Shown: positions 17,861 through 26,828 of the stretch, piece by piece
Numbering within the stretch: the stretch's first letter is position 1
Layout of the letters: every line of letters starts with the position of its first letter
Source: UBA6623 sp965248235
GTDB lineage: Bacteria > Acidobacteriota > Terriglobia > Bryobacterales > UBA6623
Assembly (NCBI GenBank): GCA_965248235.1
Contig: CBDFIU010000002.1
Location: 186,001 to 250,000, forward strand
Length of the DNA stretch: 64,000 nucleotides
Reading direction: 5' to 3'
Program-made: the position numbers and the translations under genes
The notes under the pieces: generated by a model
The model's database searches: none
Told to the model about the DNA's origin: nothing
Seen by the model: only the letters and a program-made list of their open reading frames with translations

Positions 17861-19791
17861 CGCAACACCTGCTCCGTCCGCTCCGCCGCGCTTCGAATCG
17901 CCCGCGCCGTCTCCTCCGCCGCTCTTCCGAAAGCGCCGCCCGCGTAACGGCCCGCCTCGCAGCGCTCAAACAGCCCCGCCCACTCCGCCGTCGTCTCCGC
18001 CGAAACGCCGCGAGCCGACAACTCTCGCTCCGCATCCGCGAAGGTCAGCGCGCCGGGGGCTAACCCCAAGCGGTCGCCAAGGTATCGCTCGACCGCCTCG
18101 AGCAGCGCGGCATCCGCGCGGGCGTCTTCGCCGGAAGCAATCTCGCCCACCGCATCGAGAGCTTTCGTTAGTCTTTTGAAGGCTTCGCGCGCTCGCCGCT
18201 GCTCAGGGTCGGCATACCGCTTCTTCGTCACTAAGACGAACGCAAACAGCCCGCCGTAAGCCAACGGCGGAACAAAAATCAGCGTCGCCCACAACGGCGA
18301 GACGAGCCAAGCGGTCGGCCCGTAGGCGTGGTTTTCAAGAGCATCGAAGTCTTCATAGTTATGGGCAATGCCGCCCTCGAGAGTCTCCAACTCGGTCTGC
18401 ACGGTCCCCGGGTCCACAAGACCCTCGGCGTCTCGCGCCGTCACGATCCGCGTGCTATTCACGGTGAGGGGAATAGCTTCGGTCGTCGCTCGCTGATAGC
18501 GCCCCGCCTCCGCGTCGAAATAACTCAGCTCGATCGGCGGAATGCTTTCGACATCTGCATGCCGCGCCCGTAGAGTCTGCGTGAAGACCTTCGCCCGCCC
18601 CTTCACTGATCCCGGCGAACGCTCCGACGGAATCTTAAAAGCACGCGCCAACGCCGGTTGCGAGCCCAACGACGGCAGATCGACGTTCCCCAGATAACGA
18701 GGCCCCGAAATCTTCACCGTTACCGTGATGGGGTCCCCGACATTCACTTCGCGCGGTGTCGCCTCCGCCGCGATCGAGTACTTGCCGACCAACCCACTGA
18801 ACCCCGGCGGCCGTCCTCGGGCAGGCAAATCGAGCACGTCGAGAGTCGGACGATTCGAAGGCGCAACGGCCGTTTCGTAAACCGCTCGGCTGCGCAAGCG
18901 GAAGAAATCCTCGCTGAAGAAATCATCCAACACGCCCCGACGCCGCTGCCGCCGTCCCAACTCCGCTTGGCAGGTAGCGACGGCTTGGGGAAGCCGAATC
19001 TTGCCGGCCTTCTTCGGAATCAGCACGCGCTCGAAGCTCACCGTCAGGTAATCGCGCCTGTCGAGCTTCCCACGCCCTCTCTTCCCGATCACCTCTCCAT
19101 CGGCGAGCGGCACGCGAACATAGGTGTCCGCCTGCGCCTGCGTCACTTTCGGGTCTGATCCGGCAACCTGAAAGCGCGGGTCTTTCAAAACCGGAACATC
19201 GAGGGAAAACTCCCGCACGTCCTTGCCCACATACCAAATCACGTTCAGGGTCACGGGTTGGCCGACATAGGCCTTCCGCTCCGACAACGACATCCGCAGC
19301 TTGAAATCGTCGGTCTCCACCGGCGGCACCACGCGAATCGCAATCGGCGACGTGGGAGCCGTCTTGCCCTCGGCGGTAACTATGAGCGCGGGAATCCGCA
19401 ACGTTCCCGCGCGCTTCGGCGTAAGACGATAAGAGAAAACGTACCCCCGGCGAACAACTTGATTCACCTGCCCGTTGACGATCGTCATCGACTGGCTGCT
19501 GTTCTGCTGCCCCCCCATTTCGCGAACCTTGAAATCCGCGGTCGCCGAAACATCGGGTTTTTCCGGCTTGTCACTGCCTTCAATTTGAATTTGAAACAGA
19601 AAGGATTCACCGACAAAGACCTCGGTCTTTTGCACTGCCCCTTGCACCTGGAACGCCTGCGCCCAGGCGGTCCACTCGAGCGTGCTCGGAGCGAGCAGAA
19701 GCACGACCGACGCCAACCATCGGCCGCACCCGGCGGAGGTGAGCGGAGGTCCTTGATTAGACGGCTTAGGTCTCCAAGACAACATAAGCAT
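17857..19791 (-). CDS. batD: BatD-like oxygen tolerance protein
   Basis: A 644-residue exported membrane protein. The N-terminal signal ends near WAQAFQ. Repeated Ig-like beta domains follow (VFVGESFLFQIQIEGSD, AYVGQPVTLNVIWYVG and EVNVGDPITVTVKISG), each opening with a V-G-x-x-x-x-x-x-V pattern. One transmembrane helix lies near residue 510 (FVPPLAYGGLFAFVLV), then a helical cytoplasmic tail. This is the BatD family layout. Its start overlaps the 3' end of ridA by 26 bp, so the exact start is uncertain. It probably scaffolds BatA/BatB in the periplasm, by analogy. Confidence 0.8.
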   Translation of the reverse strand: MLMLSWRPKPSNQGPPLTSAGCGRWLASVVLLLAPSTLEWTAWAQAFQVQGAVQKTEVFVGESFLFQIQIEGSDKPEKPDVSATADFKVREMGGQQNSSQSMTIVNGQVNQVVRRGYVFSYRLTPKRAGTLRIPALIVTAEGKTAPTSPIAIRVVPPVETDDFKLRMSLSERKAYVGQPVTLNVIWYVGKDVREFSLDVPVLKDPRFQVAGSDPKVTQAQADTYVRVPLADGEVIGKRGRGKLDRRDYLTVSFERVLIPKKAGKIRLPQAVATCQAELGRRQRRRGVLDDFFSEDFFRLRSRAVYETAVAPSNRPTLDVLDLPARGRPPGFSGLVGKYSIAAEATPREVNVGDPITVTVKISGPRYLGNVDLPSLGSQPALARAFKIPSERSPGSVKGRAKVFTQTLRARHADVESIPPIELSYFDAEAGRYQRATTEAIPLTVNSTRIVTARDAEGLVDPGTVQTELETLEGGIAHNYEDFDALENHAYGPTAWLVSPLWATLIFVPPLAYGGLFAFVLVTKKRYADPEQRRAREAFKRLTKALDAVGEIASGEDARADAALLEAVERYLGDRLGLAPGALTFADAERELSARGVSAETTAEWAGLFERCEAGRYAGGAFGRAAEETARAIRSAAERTEQVLR

Positions 19792-20179
19792 CCGCTTCGA
19801 TTTCGATTAGCATGTCGCTCGCGATTAAAGTGCGCACTTCAACCATCGTCGCGGCCGGACGAATGTCCGCGAAGAACTCGCCGTGCGCCCGGCCCGCTTC
19901 TTCCCAGCGGGACACATCCGTCACATATATCCGCGTACGAACAACGTCGCTGAGCTTCGCGCCGGTTTGCCCAAGCGCCTTTTCAATGTTAGTCAGCGCC
20001 TGCTTCGCCTGAGCGTACATGTCGTCCTTGCCGACGAGCTCGCCGCTTTCGTGCAAAGCGGTTGTGCCCGCCACGTGAACATGCGGTCCGATTCGAACCG
20101 CGCGGGAGTAGCCGACGATCGACTCCCACTTCGCGCCGCCGGAAACGTTTAGGCGCCGTATCGTCGTCCCGTTCGCCAT
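19766..20179 (-). CDS. ridA: RidA-family protein (enamine/imine deaminase)
   Basis: A 137-residue member of the RidA/YjgF/UK114 family. These trimeric cytosolic enzymes hydrolyse reactive enamine/imine intermediates produced by PLP enzymes, releasing ammonia. Family features are YSRAVRIGPHVHVAGTTAL, QAKQALTNIEKAL, VVRTRIYVTDVSRWEE and the C-terminal Glu in MLIEIEADAYV. The substrate Arg is present as VRTRIYV. It sits inside the Bat operon between batC and batD, on the same strand, with 38 bp upstream and a 26-bp overlap downstream. That position is unusual for both families. Confidence 0.9.
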   Translation of the reverse strand: MANGTTIRRLNVSGGAKWESIVGYSRAVRIGPHVHVAGTTALHESGELVGKDDMYAQAKQALTNIEKALGQTGAKLSDVVRTRIYVTDVSRWEEAGRAHGEFFADIRPAATMVEVRTLIASDMLIEIEADAYVVLET

Positions 20180-20217
20180 CCGTTGACCTCCACCGGCATC
20201 CTTCCGATCTCACCGGA

Positions 20218-21504
20218 TTACCAATCTTTATCTACGGGAACGATCCGGATCGCCAATCCCATCCGTCTCTGCTCGCGATCGGATTTTTCCTTGTCAAGAA
20301 TATCCCGCGCCATTTGCTCTTGCGGCTCGCCGTCCCGACCGGGCTCGGCGGGGGAACCGTTTTCTTGGGCGGTTTGGGGCGGCGACTGCTCACCTTCGCC
20401 CTGCCTTTTTTCCTCGCCCTCACCCTCTTTGGGCTTGCCGCCCATCGCGCGCATTGCGTCTTCCAACTTCTTGCGCGCCTCTTGCTGGGACGCCTTCGCC
20501 TGGTCGAAATCGCCCTTTTCGAGATCCTTGCCCGCCTGCTGCTGCTCGGCGGCGGCCTGCTGAAGATCCTGTTGCGCTTTGTCTTGTTGCGCCTGTTCGG
20601 ACTTGGAAGTCCGGGCTTGCTTCTCCTGCTCTTTCATCTCACGCGAAAGTTGCCGGGTCCGCTCCTCGAGGTCCTTCTGTTTCTTCTCCAGATCGTTGGC
20701 CTTTTGCCGCATCTCCCGCGAATCGCCTTCTCGCTTTTGTTGCTCGGAAGCCTGTTGACTCTGCGCGGCGGCTTGCTTTTGCTCACGAACCAGGTCTTCC
20801 AATTTGTCGGAAGGATCTTGTTTGTCCTCGGGCTGTTTTTCCCCTTCGCCGCCCCGCGAGGGGCTTTGCGGTTGGTTCTTTAGCTGCTCGATCAAGTCCC
20901 GCATGCGGAGCCTCGCAACCTCGATGTTGTGCCTCGCATCGTTAAGCCCCGGATTAAGCTTCAACGCATCCTGATAAAGCTGCACGCCCCTCTCCACGGA
21001 CTCCAGAGCCTGCCGCGGATCCGTCCGCTGTTGCCCGACACCCTGGCGAAAAGCGGCGTTGCCGCGGCTGAACTTGCTGAGCGCCTCGATCGCCGGATCG
21101 GAACCCCGCAGCGCGACCTGCTCAAAAGCGTCGCCCGCGGCCGTGTAGTCTTGCTGCTTGTACAGCGTGCTCCCGCGGTTAAACCAAATGTGCTCCGAAT
21201 CCGGTTCCAACTCCGACGCCTTCTCGTAAGCTTCCAGAGCTTGCTCGTAATTCTCCGCCGCGTAGGCTTGATTGCCCTGCTCCACCAACTCTCCCGCTGA
21301 CTGCCCAACAGCGAGGCACGGAAAGAGAAGGAATCCGATCAACCGAAGCCGCGAAGCGGCGACTGGAATATGGCCTAGGGTGAAGCCGGAACGGCGGAAC
21401 CCTAGGTTGCGCCATGACACGGTCGAGCCCTGAAAGGGCGGCGGGAAACGCCGGGGAAACTGTTTTGTCGGCATTTTCCTTGCCGTTTGCGTCACCCTGC
21501 TCAT
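20218..21504 (-). CDS. batC: BatC-like TPR and coiled-coil protein
   Basis: A 428-residue protein. An unusually long N-region precedes a hydrophobic signal (LIGFLLFPCLAVGQS). TPR units follow (AGELVEQGNQAYAAENYEQ, SEHIWFNRGSTLYKQQDY), then about 200 residues of Gln/Lys/Glu-rich coiled coil (DLEKKQKDLEERTRQLSRE, QQDLQQAAAEQQQAGKDL). The compositional bias is extreme but typical of BatC-like proteins. The start overlaps the batB stop by 4 bp (ATGA), showing coupling. The tail ends MGLAIRIVPVDKDW. It is likely periplasmic and a partner of the other Bat proteins. Confidence 0.75.
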   Translation of the reverse strand: MSRVTQTARKMPTKQFPRRFPPPFQGSTVSWRNLGFRRSGFTLGHIPVAASRLRLIGFLLFPCLAVGQSAGELVEQGNQAYAAENYEQALEAYEKASELEPDSEHIWFNRGSTLYKQQDYTAAGDAFEQVALRGSDPAIEALSKFSRGNAAFRQGVGQQRTDPRQALESVERGVQLYQDALKLNPGLNDARHNIEVARLRMRDLIEQLKNQPQSPSRGGEGEKQPEDKQDPSDKLEDLVREQKQAAAQSQQASEQQKREGDSREMRQKANDLEKKQKDLEERTRQLSREMKEQEKQARTSKSEQAQQDKAQQDLQQAAAEQQQAGKDLEKGDFDQAKASQQEARKKLEDAMRAMGGKPKEGEGEEKRQGEGEQSPPQTAQENGSPAEPGRDGEPQEQMARDILDKEKSDREQRRMGLAIRIVPVDKDW

Positions 21505-22523
21505 CCTCTCCGCCGCCGCCGTTCTCGAATCGTCAACTCCGTGAGCAGCAGCAAGAAAGCCGCGCCCAAGAAAATCTGGAACTTTTCCTCGTAACGTTCA
21601 ATCCCAGTCGATCCCAAATCCGTCTTTTGTGCTCCCATAATCAATTTGACATACACGTCGCCCAAATCGATTGCTCCCGTTGAAACATTCAGATAGCGCC
21701 CGCCCGGCGTGGCATTCACCATTTGGCGCAGCGTATCGCCGTCGAGTTTCGTCCACACCTGTTGCCCATCGTATTGAAGAAATGTCTTGCGACCCGCGCG
21801 TCCGGTAACCGGAATCCTCCGGCCCTGTTCTTCGTCGCCCAATCCGATGGCCAGCAACCGAATCTTCCGTTCACCCATTTGCTTTGCCGCCTCGACCGGA
21901 AAGCTTTCGTGGTCTTCTCCGTCGGTGATCAAGATCACGTCGCGAAACTCGGTCTGACGCTCGTCGAAAACCTCGTCGATCGTCTTGCGAAGCGCATCGC
22001 CGATCAAGGTCCCGCCACGCGTCACGCTCTGGGGCGAGATGTCGTTGAGCGCCAAACGGAAAAACCCGTAGTCGAGCGTCAGCGGACACTTGATCACCGC
22101 CGTCCCCGCGAAAGCCACCAACGCCACTCGATCGCCCCGCAAACGCTCGATGGTATCGACAATCGCGAGCTTGGCCCGCTCGAGCCGATTCGGCGCCAGA
22201 TCCTCGGCCAACATGCTCTTCGAGACATCGAGCACAAAAGCGACATCACGCCCCCGCCGCTCGACTTCCCGGGCCGTCGGGTTCCAGGCCGGCCTGGCCA
22301 GCGCCATCACCGCGAAGGCAAATCCCGCCAACAGCAACGCGGCCTTCCAACGCCGCCGCGGCCCCACCGCCTCCGGCTGAATGTGGGCAAGCAGCTCTCG
22401 ATCCGCAAACTCTTCGAGCGCCCGCCGCCGCCGTTTCGCCGCGAACACGAACACTCCGACCAACAGCGGAATCACCCACAGCAGGTAGAGCATCTCAACC
22501 GACAACAGTCGCGTTTCGCTCAT
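21501..22523 (-). CDS. batB: BatB-like von Willebrand factor A membrane protein
   Basis: A 340-residue protein with an N-terminal helix (LYLLWVIPLLVGVFVFAA), a second helix near residue 65 and a VWA domain. The metal-ion-dependent adhesion site is visible as FVLDVSKSM (DxSxS), with a Thr in GGTLIGDAL and Asp in LITDGEDHE. A C-terminal helix (FLGAAFLLLLTELTI) anchors the end. It is coupled to batA by a 4-bp overlap. It probably forms a membrane complex with BatA; no enzymatic role is known. Confidence 0.88.
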   Translation of the reverse strand: MSETRLLSVEMLYLLWVIPLLVGVFVFAAKRRRRALEEFADRELLAHIQPEAVGPRRRWKAALLLAGFAFAVMALARPAWNPTAREVERRGRDVAFVLDVSKSMLAEDLAPNRLERAKLAIVDTIERLRGDRVALVAFAGTAVIKCPLTLDYGFFRLALNDISPQSVTRGGTLIGDALRKTIDEVFDERQTEFRDVILITDGEDHESFPVEAAKQMGERKIRLLAIGLGDEEQGRRIPVTGRAGRKTFLQYDGQQVWTKLDGDTLRQMVNATPGGRYLNVSTGAIDLGDVYVKLIMGAQKTDLGSTGIERYEEKFQIFLGAAFLLLLTELTIRERRRRRG

Positions 22524-23584
22524 GGAATCCTTCGAAACACCGTCCCGGCCAGAGCGATCTCCAATCCCAGCAACCCCAAACCGGCCAGCGCGAAGGGCGG
22601 GAAAACTTCCCGGTAGTTCACAATCCTCGTCGACTCGATCTCGCTTTTTTCAAGCTGATCGATTTCCTCGTAGACCTCGCGAAGCGCTTCGGCCTCCTCG
22701 GCAATCCGGTACAGCCCGCCCGTCGTCTCGGCCAGAGTCTTGAGCGCCTTCTCATCAACGCCAGAACCGCCAAAGGGTAGATTAAACGTCCCGAAGGCCG
22801 TCTGATACTTCGACGTCGCCTTGCCCCCGATACCGATCGCGTAGATCTTGACGCCCCACTGCTTGGCGAGTTCCGCCGCTTGCTCGACCGTGCGCTCCCC
22901 GGCGTTGTTGACGCCGTCGGTCAGCAGGATGATGACCTTGCTCTTGATCTCGTAGTCCGTATCCTTGCCGGTCTGCCGTGCGAGCGTTTGTTCAGCCGTT
23001 TGAAGCCGCGCCGCAGCCAACGCCACCGCGTCGCCGATCGCCGTGCCGTCTTCCTCGCGTCGCTCGACAAGCTTCACGGCAGGCAGAAATTGCAGCAACG
23101 CGTCGTGAGCCAGCGTCAGAGGACAACTCGTGTCCGCGTACCGCGCGAAGGTGACCATGCCGATCAAATCAGCCCCGCGACCCTCAAGCCGCTCGCCGTC
23201 CCCTTCGACAAATTGCTGGAAAACCGTCTTCGCCAAACCCAGAATGGTCATCCGACGGCCTTCGTAGCGAAGCTCGGCGCCCATGCTGCTCGAACGGTCG
23301 AGGACCATCTCGATCGCAACGCCGCGGCTGAGGTCGCGCACTCGCTCGGTGCCCATTTGCGGGCGCGCCAGAGCAATCACGAGCAGAACGAGCGCGAGGA
23401 TGCGCAACGCGAGAGGTATGCCGGAAAGATTCTGTCGTAGCGAAGTTCCGGCTACCCGAAACGGAGCGACCGCTGAAAATCGCAACGCCGCGCGGCGCCC
23501 CACGCGGCGCGACAGGTAGAGCGCCGCCGGCAACGGCAGCAAGAGCGAGAACATCCAGGGGGACTCAAACCTCAGCATGGACAA
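22520..23584 (-). CDS. batA: BatA-like von Willebrand factor A membrane protein
   Basis: A 354-residue paralogue of BatB with the same plan. Two N-terminal helices come first (LLLPLPAALYLSRRVG and LALRILALVLLVIALARPQMG). The VWA domain has EMVLDRSSSMGAE (DxSxS), the Thr in DGTAIGDAV and LLTDGVNNAG. A C-terminal helix follows. RPQMGTE after helix 2 is characteristic of BatA. It is the first gene of the operon. No MoxR ATPase or DUF58 gene lies upstream (rsmB does), although those usually accompany batA. The start may be at codon 1 or at the third codon (MLRFESP). Confidence 0.88.
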   Translation of the reverse strand: MSMLRFESPWMFSLLLPLPAALYLSRRVGRRAALRFSAVAPFRVAGTSLRQNLSGIPLALRILALVLLVIALARPQMGTERVRDLSRGVAIEMVLDRSSSMGAELRYEGRRMTILGLAKTVFQQFVEGDGERLEGRGADLIGMVTFARYADTSCPLTLAHDALLQFLPAVKLVERREEDGTAIGDAVALAAARLQTAEQTLARQTGKDTDYEIKSKVIILLTDGVNNAGERTVEQAAELAKQWGVKIYAIGIGGKATSKYQTAFGTFNLPFGGSGVDEKALKTLAETTGGLYRIAEEAEALREVYEEIDQLEKSEIESTRIVNYREVFPPFALAGLGLLGLEIALAGTVFRRIP

Positions 23585-23658
23585 ATCGAAAGCCCCGACA
23601 CCGCCCGGCCGCAGCCTAAATCAACGGCGAAGCAGCGCGGCTCTCCCCATTCTACTGC

Positions 23659-23709
23659 GGGCGTCCAAACGCCCACCGGCCCGAGTGGGACAGGTCTCCA
23701 GGCCTGCCC
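23659..23709. repeat. Two adjacent hairpins between rsmB and batA (repeat family 2)
   Basis: The 141-bp gap between rsmB and batA holds GGGCGT-CCAA-ACGCCC (23659-23674) and then a 23-base palindromic unit at 23687-23709 (arms GGACAGG/CCTGCCC). The second unit recurs in reverse orientation at 43003-43025 with a single difference. It is a short dispersed palindromic repeat. It could also end rsmB transcription, but no T-tract follows. Confidence 0.6.
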
Positions 23710-23725
23710 AAAGCGTACACTCCAA

Positions 23726-24991
23726 TCACCCCCGCGTCTCCGCCTCCGAAATCTTGCAGGCAAAAAACCCGTCGCCGGCATCACGCCCCGGCAAACGGTC
23801 AAGATACTCAACCGCTCGAAACCCCGGCCGCTCCGCTAAAACCCGCTCCACAACCCGTCGATTCTCCTCCGGCTCCACGGAACAAGTCGAATAAACCAGC
23901 ACTCCGCCCGGCGCCAGACAATCGAGAGCATTCGAGAGAATGCGCTGCTGTTTCGCTTGCAAATCCTCGAGATCGTCGGGCTTCAGCCGCCATTTGATCT
24001 CCGGGTTGCGCGCCAGGGTCCCGGTCCCTGAACACGGCGCATCGACCAAAACGCGATCAAACAGCCGCCGAAACGGCAACGGGTTCCGCGCGTCCGCGAC
24101 AAGGCGATCGAAAGCCCCTTCGGAGGTCGGCCCCATCGCCCCGATGCGGTGAAAATGGACGTCGCACGCCGCGGCCGGGGCCCCGAGCCGCCCTTTGCCG
24201 TCCAAAAGCAACTCCACCGCCTGCCGAGTCTTGCCCCCCGGCGCGGCGCAAACGTCGAGGAAACTCAACTCAGGCCGAAGGTCAAGTAAAGGCACGACCA
24301 TCTGCGAGCTGATGTCTTGGATCGAAATACGTCCCCCCAGAAAACACTCTGTCGCCGCGGCGCGCCCGCGCACAACCAGTCGGCAACCTGATAACTCCGT
24401 CTGCTTGGTCTCGATACCCTCCCCGCACAATCGATCAATCGTTTCTTCGAAAGGAAAGCGGGGGTTCAGCCTCACATAGGTTGTCGGTGTTTCGAGGTTC
24501 GCCGAAGCGAACGCCTCCGCCGCTTGCTCGCCAAGATGGTCCTTCCAGCGGTCGTAAAGCCACTCGGGATGAGACCGCTCCGGGGATGCCGTTTCTTCTC
24601 CCGGCGCGGCAGCCGCGCGCCGTAACACCGCGTTCGCCAGTCCCGCCGCCGAGCGTTTGCGCGCCCGCCGCACAAGCTCCACGCTTTCGGAAACGGCGGC
24701 GTGCGCGGGGACCCGGCTCAGAAAGCGGAGCTGGTAACACCCCAGCCGCAAAGCAATCCGAACTTCGGGATCCAGTTGACTCGGCCCTCGGCGCGACAAT
24801 CGGGCAAGCCAATCATCCAATTCCCCTTGACGCCGCAAGCACCCCAGAACCAACTCGAAGACCAGCGCGCGGTCCCGCTCGTCAAGGGCAGCGGTGCGAG
24901 CCAAGTGAAGCAACTCATCGGAAAACGCCCCGGCGGTCTCCACCCGCAGCAAGATATCGAACGCCGCACGTCGCGCCGGAGAAACGCCCAT
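23726..24991 (-). CDS. rsmB: 16S rRNA (cytosine-967-C5)-methyltransferase
   Basis: A 421-residue Sun/RsmB protein that methylates C967 of 16S rRNA using S-adenosylmethionine. The N-terminal 140 residues form a NusB-like RNA-binding domain (ARRAAFDILLRVE, DERDRALVFELVLGCLRR, HAAVSESVELVRRA). The C-terminal Rossmann methyltransferase has VCAAPGGKTRQAVELL (SAM motif I), VDAPCSGTGTLARNPEIKW (motif IV with Cys) and YSTCSVEPEENRRVVE (motif VI with the catalytic Cys). Length is normal. It is codirectional with the Bat operon but separated by a hairpin-containing gap. Confidence 0.93.
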   Translation of the reverse strand: MGVSPARRAAFDILLRVETAGAFSDELLHLARTAALDERDRALVFELVLGCLRRQGELDDWLARLSRRGPSQLDPEVRIALRLGCYQLRFLSRVPAHAAVSESVELVRRARKRSAAGLANAVLRRAAAAPGEETASPERSHPEWLYDRWKDHLGEQAAEAFASANLETPTTYVRLNPRFPFEETIDRLCGEGIETKQTELSGCRLVVRGRAAATECFLGGRISIQDISSQMVVPLLDLRPELSFLDVCAAPGGKTRQAVELLLDGKGRLGAPAAACDVHFHRIGAMGPTSEGAFDRLVADARNPLPFRRLFDRVLVDAPCSGTGTLARNPEIKWRLKPDDLEDLQAKQQRILSNALDCLAPGGVLVYSTCSVEPEENRRVVERVLAERPGFRAVEYLDRLPGRDAGDGFFACKISEAETRG

Positions 24992-25081
24992 AGACCCGCT
25001 ACCTTAGCGGATTGACCAAACCGAGTCGCTCGCGGGGTCGAGATTGCGCCGGGGACTGCTAACTCAAGCGGGTTCGCCGAT

Positions 25082-26257
25082 AAGGCAGTGACGGGCATCG
25101 TTCATGATGCAGTTGGTTCTCGACTCCGGCAGGTCCAAAAACTCGAGGCCGTCGGCGTGCTGGCGGGCGGAATCGCCCACGACTTCAATAACATCCTTAC
25201 GTCGATCACTGGTTTCGCCTCTCTGGCAAGGCAGGATCTCGAGGACGGAACCCGCGCCAAGGAGAACCTCGACGAAGTTCTCGCGGCGAGCCGACGAGCG
25301 ACCGGCTTGGTGCGCTAAATCCTAGCCTTTTCGCAAGGCGGAGAACTCGAGCGGTCACCGATTTGGTCGGACCCGTTGTCAAAGAGGCGCTCAAGCTGCT
25401 GCGTGCCTCGATGCCGAGCACCGTCGAACTACGGCAGGGAATTTCCGACGAAGCGGACGTGGTCCACGCCGATCCGACCCAGATTCACCAAATCATCATG
25501 AATCTGTGCACCAACGCCTATCAGGCGGGGGGGGCGGTGGGGTCTTGGAGGTGAGCCTGCAAGCAATCGATGTCGACGCTGAATTGGCCCGCGTCACCTG
25601 AATCTACGCCAAGGGCCGTACGTTGCGTTGGAAGTCCGCGACACCGGCCCCGGGATCGCCCCCGCGACCGTTAAGCACATCTATGAACCCTTCTTCACGA
25701 CCAAGCCCGTGGGGCAAGGCACGGGCTTGCGCTTGTCGGTCGTGCACGGCATCGTCACCAGCCACGGCGGGAGCATCTCACACGAGAGCGAACCGGGCCA
25801 AGGAGCCGTGTTTCGCGTTTTTCTGCCGCGCCTCGTCGGCCAGTCGGTACGAAAGGCTGAGGTCGCCACGGCCGTTCCGGGCGGCACCGAGCACATTCTC
25901 TTTGTGGATGACGAGGACTCGATTGTCCGGCTGTGCGGCCGAGTGCTCGAAAAGTTGGGCTACCGCGTCACGGCCCATCTCAATGTGGCCGAGGCGCTGG
26001 AGGAGGCGACCGCGAACCCGCAAAGATTCGCACTCATCCTCTCCGACGTCACCATGCCTGCCATGACCGGCATTGAATTCGCCGAAAGACTACAGCAAGC
26101 GGGGATCACCATACCGCTTGTATTGATGACCGGCTATAGCGACCTTGTCACTCCCGAGGAATGCGAGCAGCTAGGGGTGCGCGAGCTTTTGGCAAAACCT
26201 TTTGACCCCGGGGATCTGGCTCGAACCGTGCGCAAGACGCTCGACGCCGACGGCTGA
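25082..26257 (+). pseudogene. Hybrid histidine kinase/receiver, multiply disrupted
   Basis: Fragments in different frames rebuild the end of a PAS-linked hybrid histidine kinase. GIVHD is the usual PAS end. The H-box is LAGGIAHDFNNILTSI, followed by ATGLVR and then a TAA at 25316 where homologues have Gln (LVRQILAFS). A shift near 25345-25362 leads to LVGPVVKEALKLLRASMP and the N-box LCTNAYQA. Another shift lies near 25525 in a G-run, and another near 25600. Then come VRDTGPGIAP, YEPFFTTKPVGQGTGL and an intact receiver domain (FVDDEDSIVRLC, phospho-Asp in SDVTMP, Lys in LLAKPFDP). The G2 box reads GTGLRLS, not GTGLGLS. With one stop and at least three shifts, this is a true pseudogene. The upstream sensor part is missing. 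Confidence 0.85.
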
Positions 26258-26318
26258 CACCGCGACGCTAGGGTGGTTGCTCCGCGCCTCGGCTTTCGCG
26301 TTCCAAATCAGGCGGGGT

Positions 26319-26696
26319 CTACCCCTCCAGAATCACTTCCGCCATCGCCGTCTCCCGGGTATGCGAAAGCGAAACGTGGATCGACCGGCAGCCCAACTCG
26401 CCGGCCACCTCCGCCGCCCGTCCCCGCAGCCGCAACGACGGACGCCCCCCCGACTCATTCGCCACCTCGATATCCCGCCAGCGAACCCCGTGATCCCAAC
26501 CGGTGCCGAGAGCCTTCATCGCCGCCTCTTTGGCCGCGAACCGAGCGGCATAGCTTGAGAAAGGGTGAGCTTTCTCCTCGGCATAGGCAACCTCGCCGGG
26601 AGTGAAGATCCGCTGTACAAAGCGGTCGCCGTGGCGCTCGATCGCACCGCGAATCCGCCTCACCTCTTCGAGATCCACGCCAATACCGACAATCAT
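26319..26696 (-). CDS. acpS: Holo-[acyl-carrier-protein] synthase
   Basis: A 125-residue enzyme that transfers the 4'-phosphopantetheine arm of coenzyme A to the serine of acyl carrier protein. MIVGIGVDLEEVRRI supplies the Mg-binding Asp, and RFAAKEAAMKALGTG is the family signature with the second acid and Lys. SIHVSLSHTRETAMAEVIL closes the fold. The length is typical. The start is placed at the ATG at 26696 because the family begins exactly with I-x-G-x-G-x-D; a longer frame adds 34 unrelated residues. It is divergent from the radical SAM gene (132-bp gap). Confidence 0.93.
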   Translation of the reverse strand: MIVGIGVDLEEVRRIRGAIERHGDRFVQRIFTPGEVAYAEEKAHPFSSYAARFAAKEAAMKALGTGWDHGVRWRDIEVANESGGRPSLRLRGRAAEVAGELGCRSIHVSLSHTRETAMAEVILEG

Positions 26697-26828
26697 GCCC
26701 TGAAGATACCAAACCGCGCGCCGGCCGAACGTCCCATTCCCAGCGGACACGGGAATCGGTCCACCGCCAACGGCTTCACGGTTCACGACCGGCGGCAATT
26801 CGGTCGATCAAGAAAACAGTTCGCCCCA

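Noticed and set aside
26697..26798. N-terminal extension of AcpS
   Set aside because: AcpS proteins begin with I-x-G-x-G-x-D; the extension runs into the divergent promoter region.
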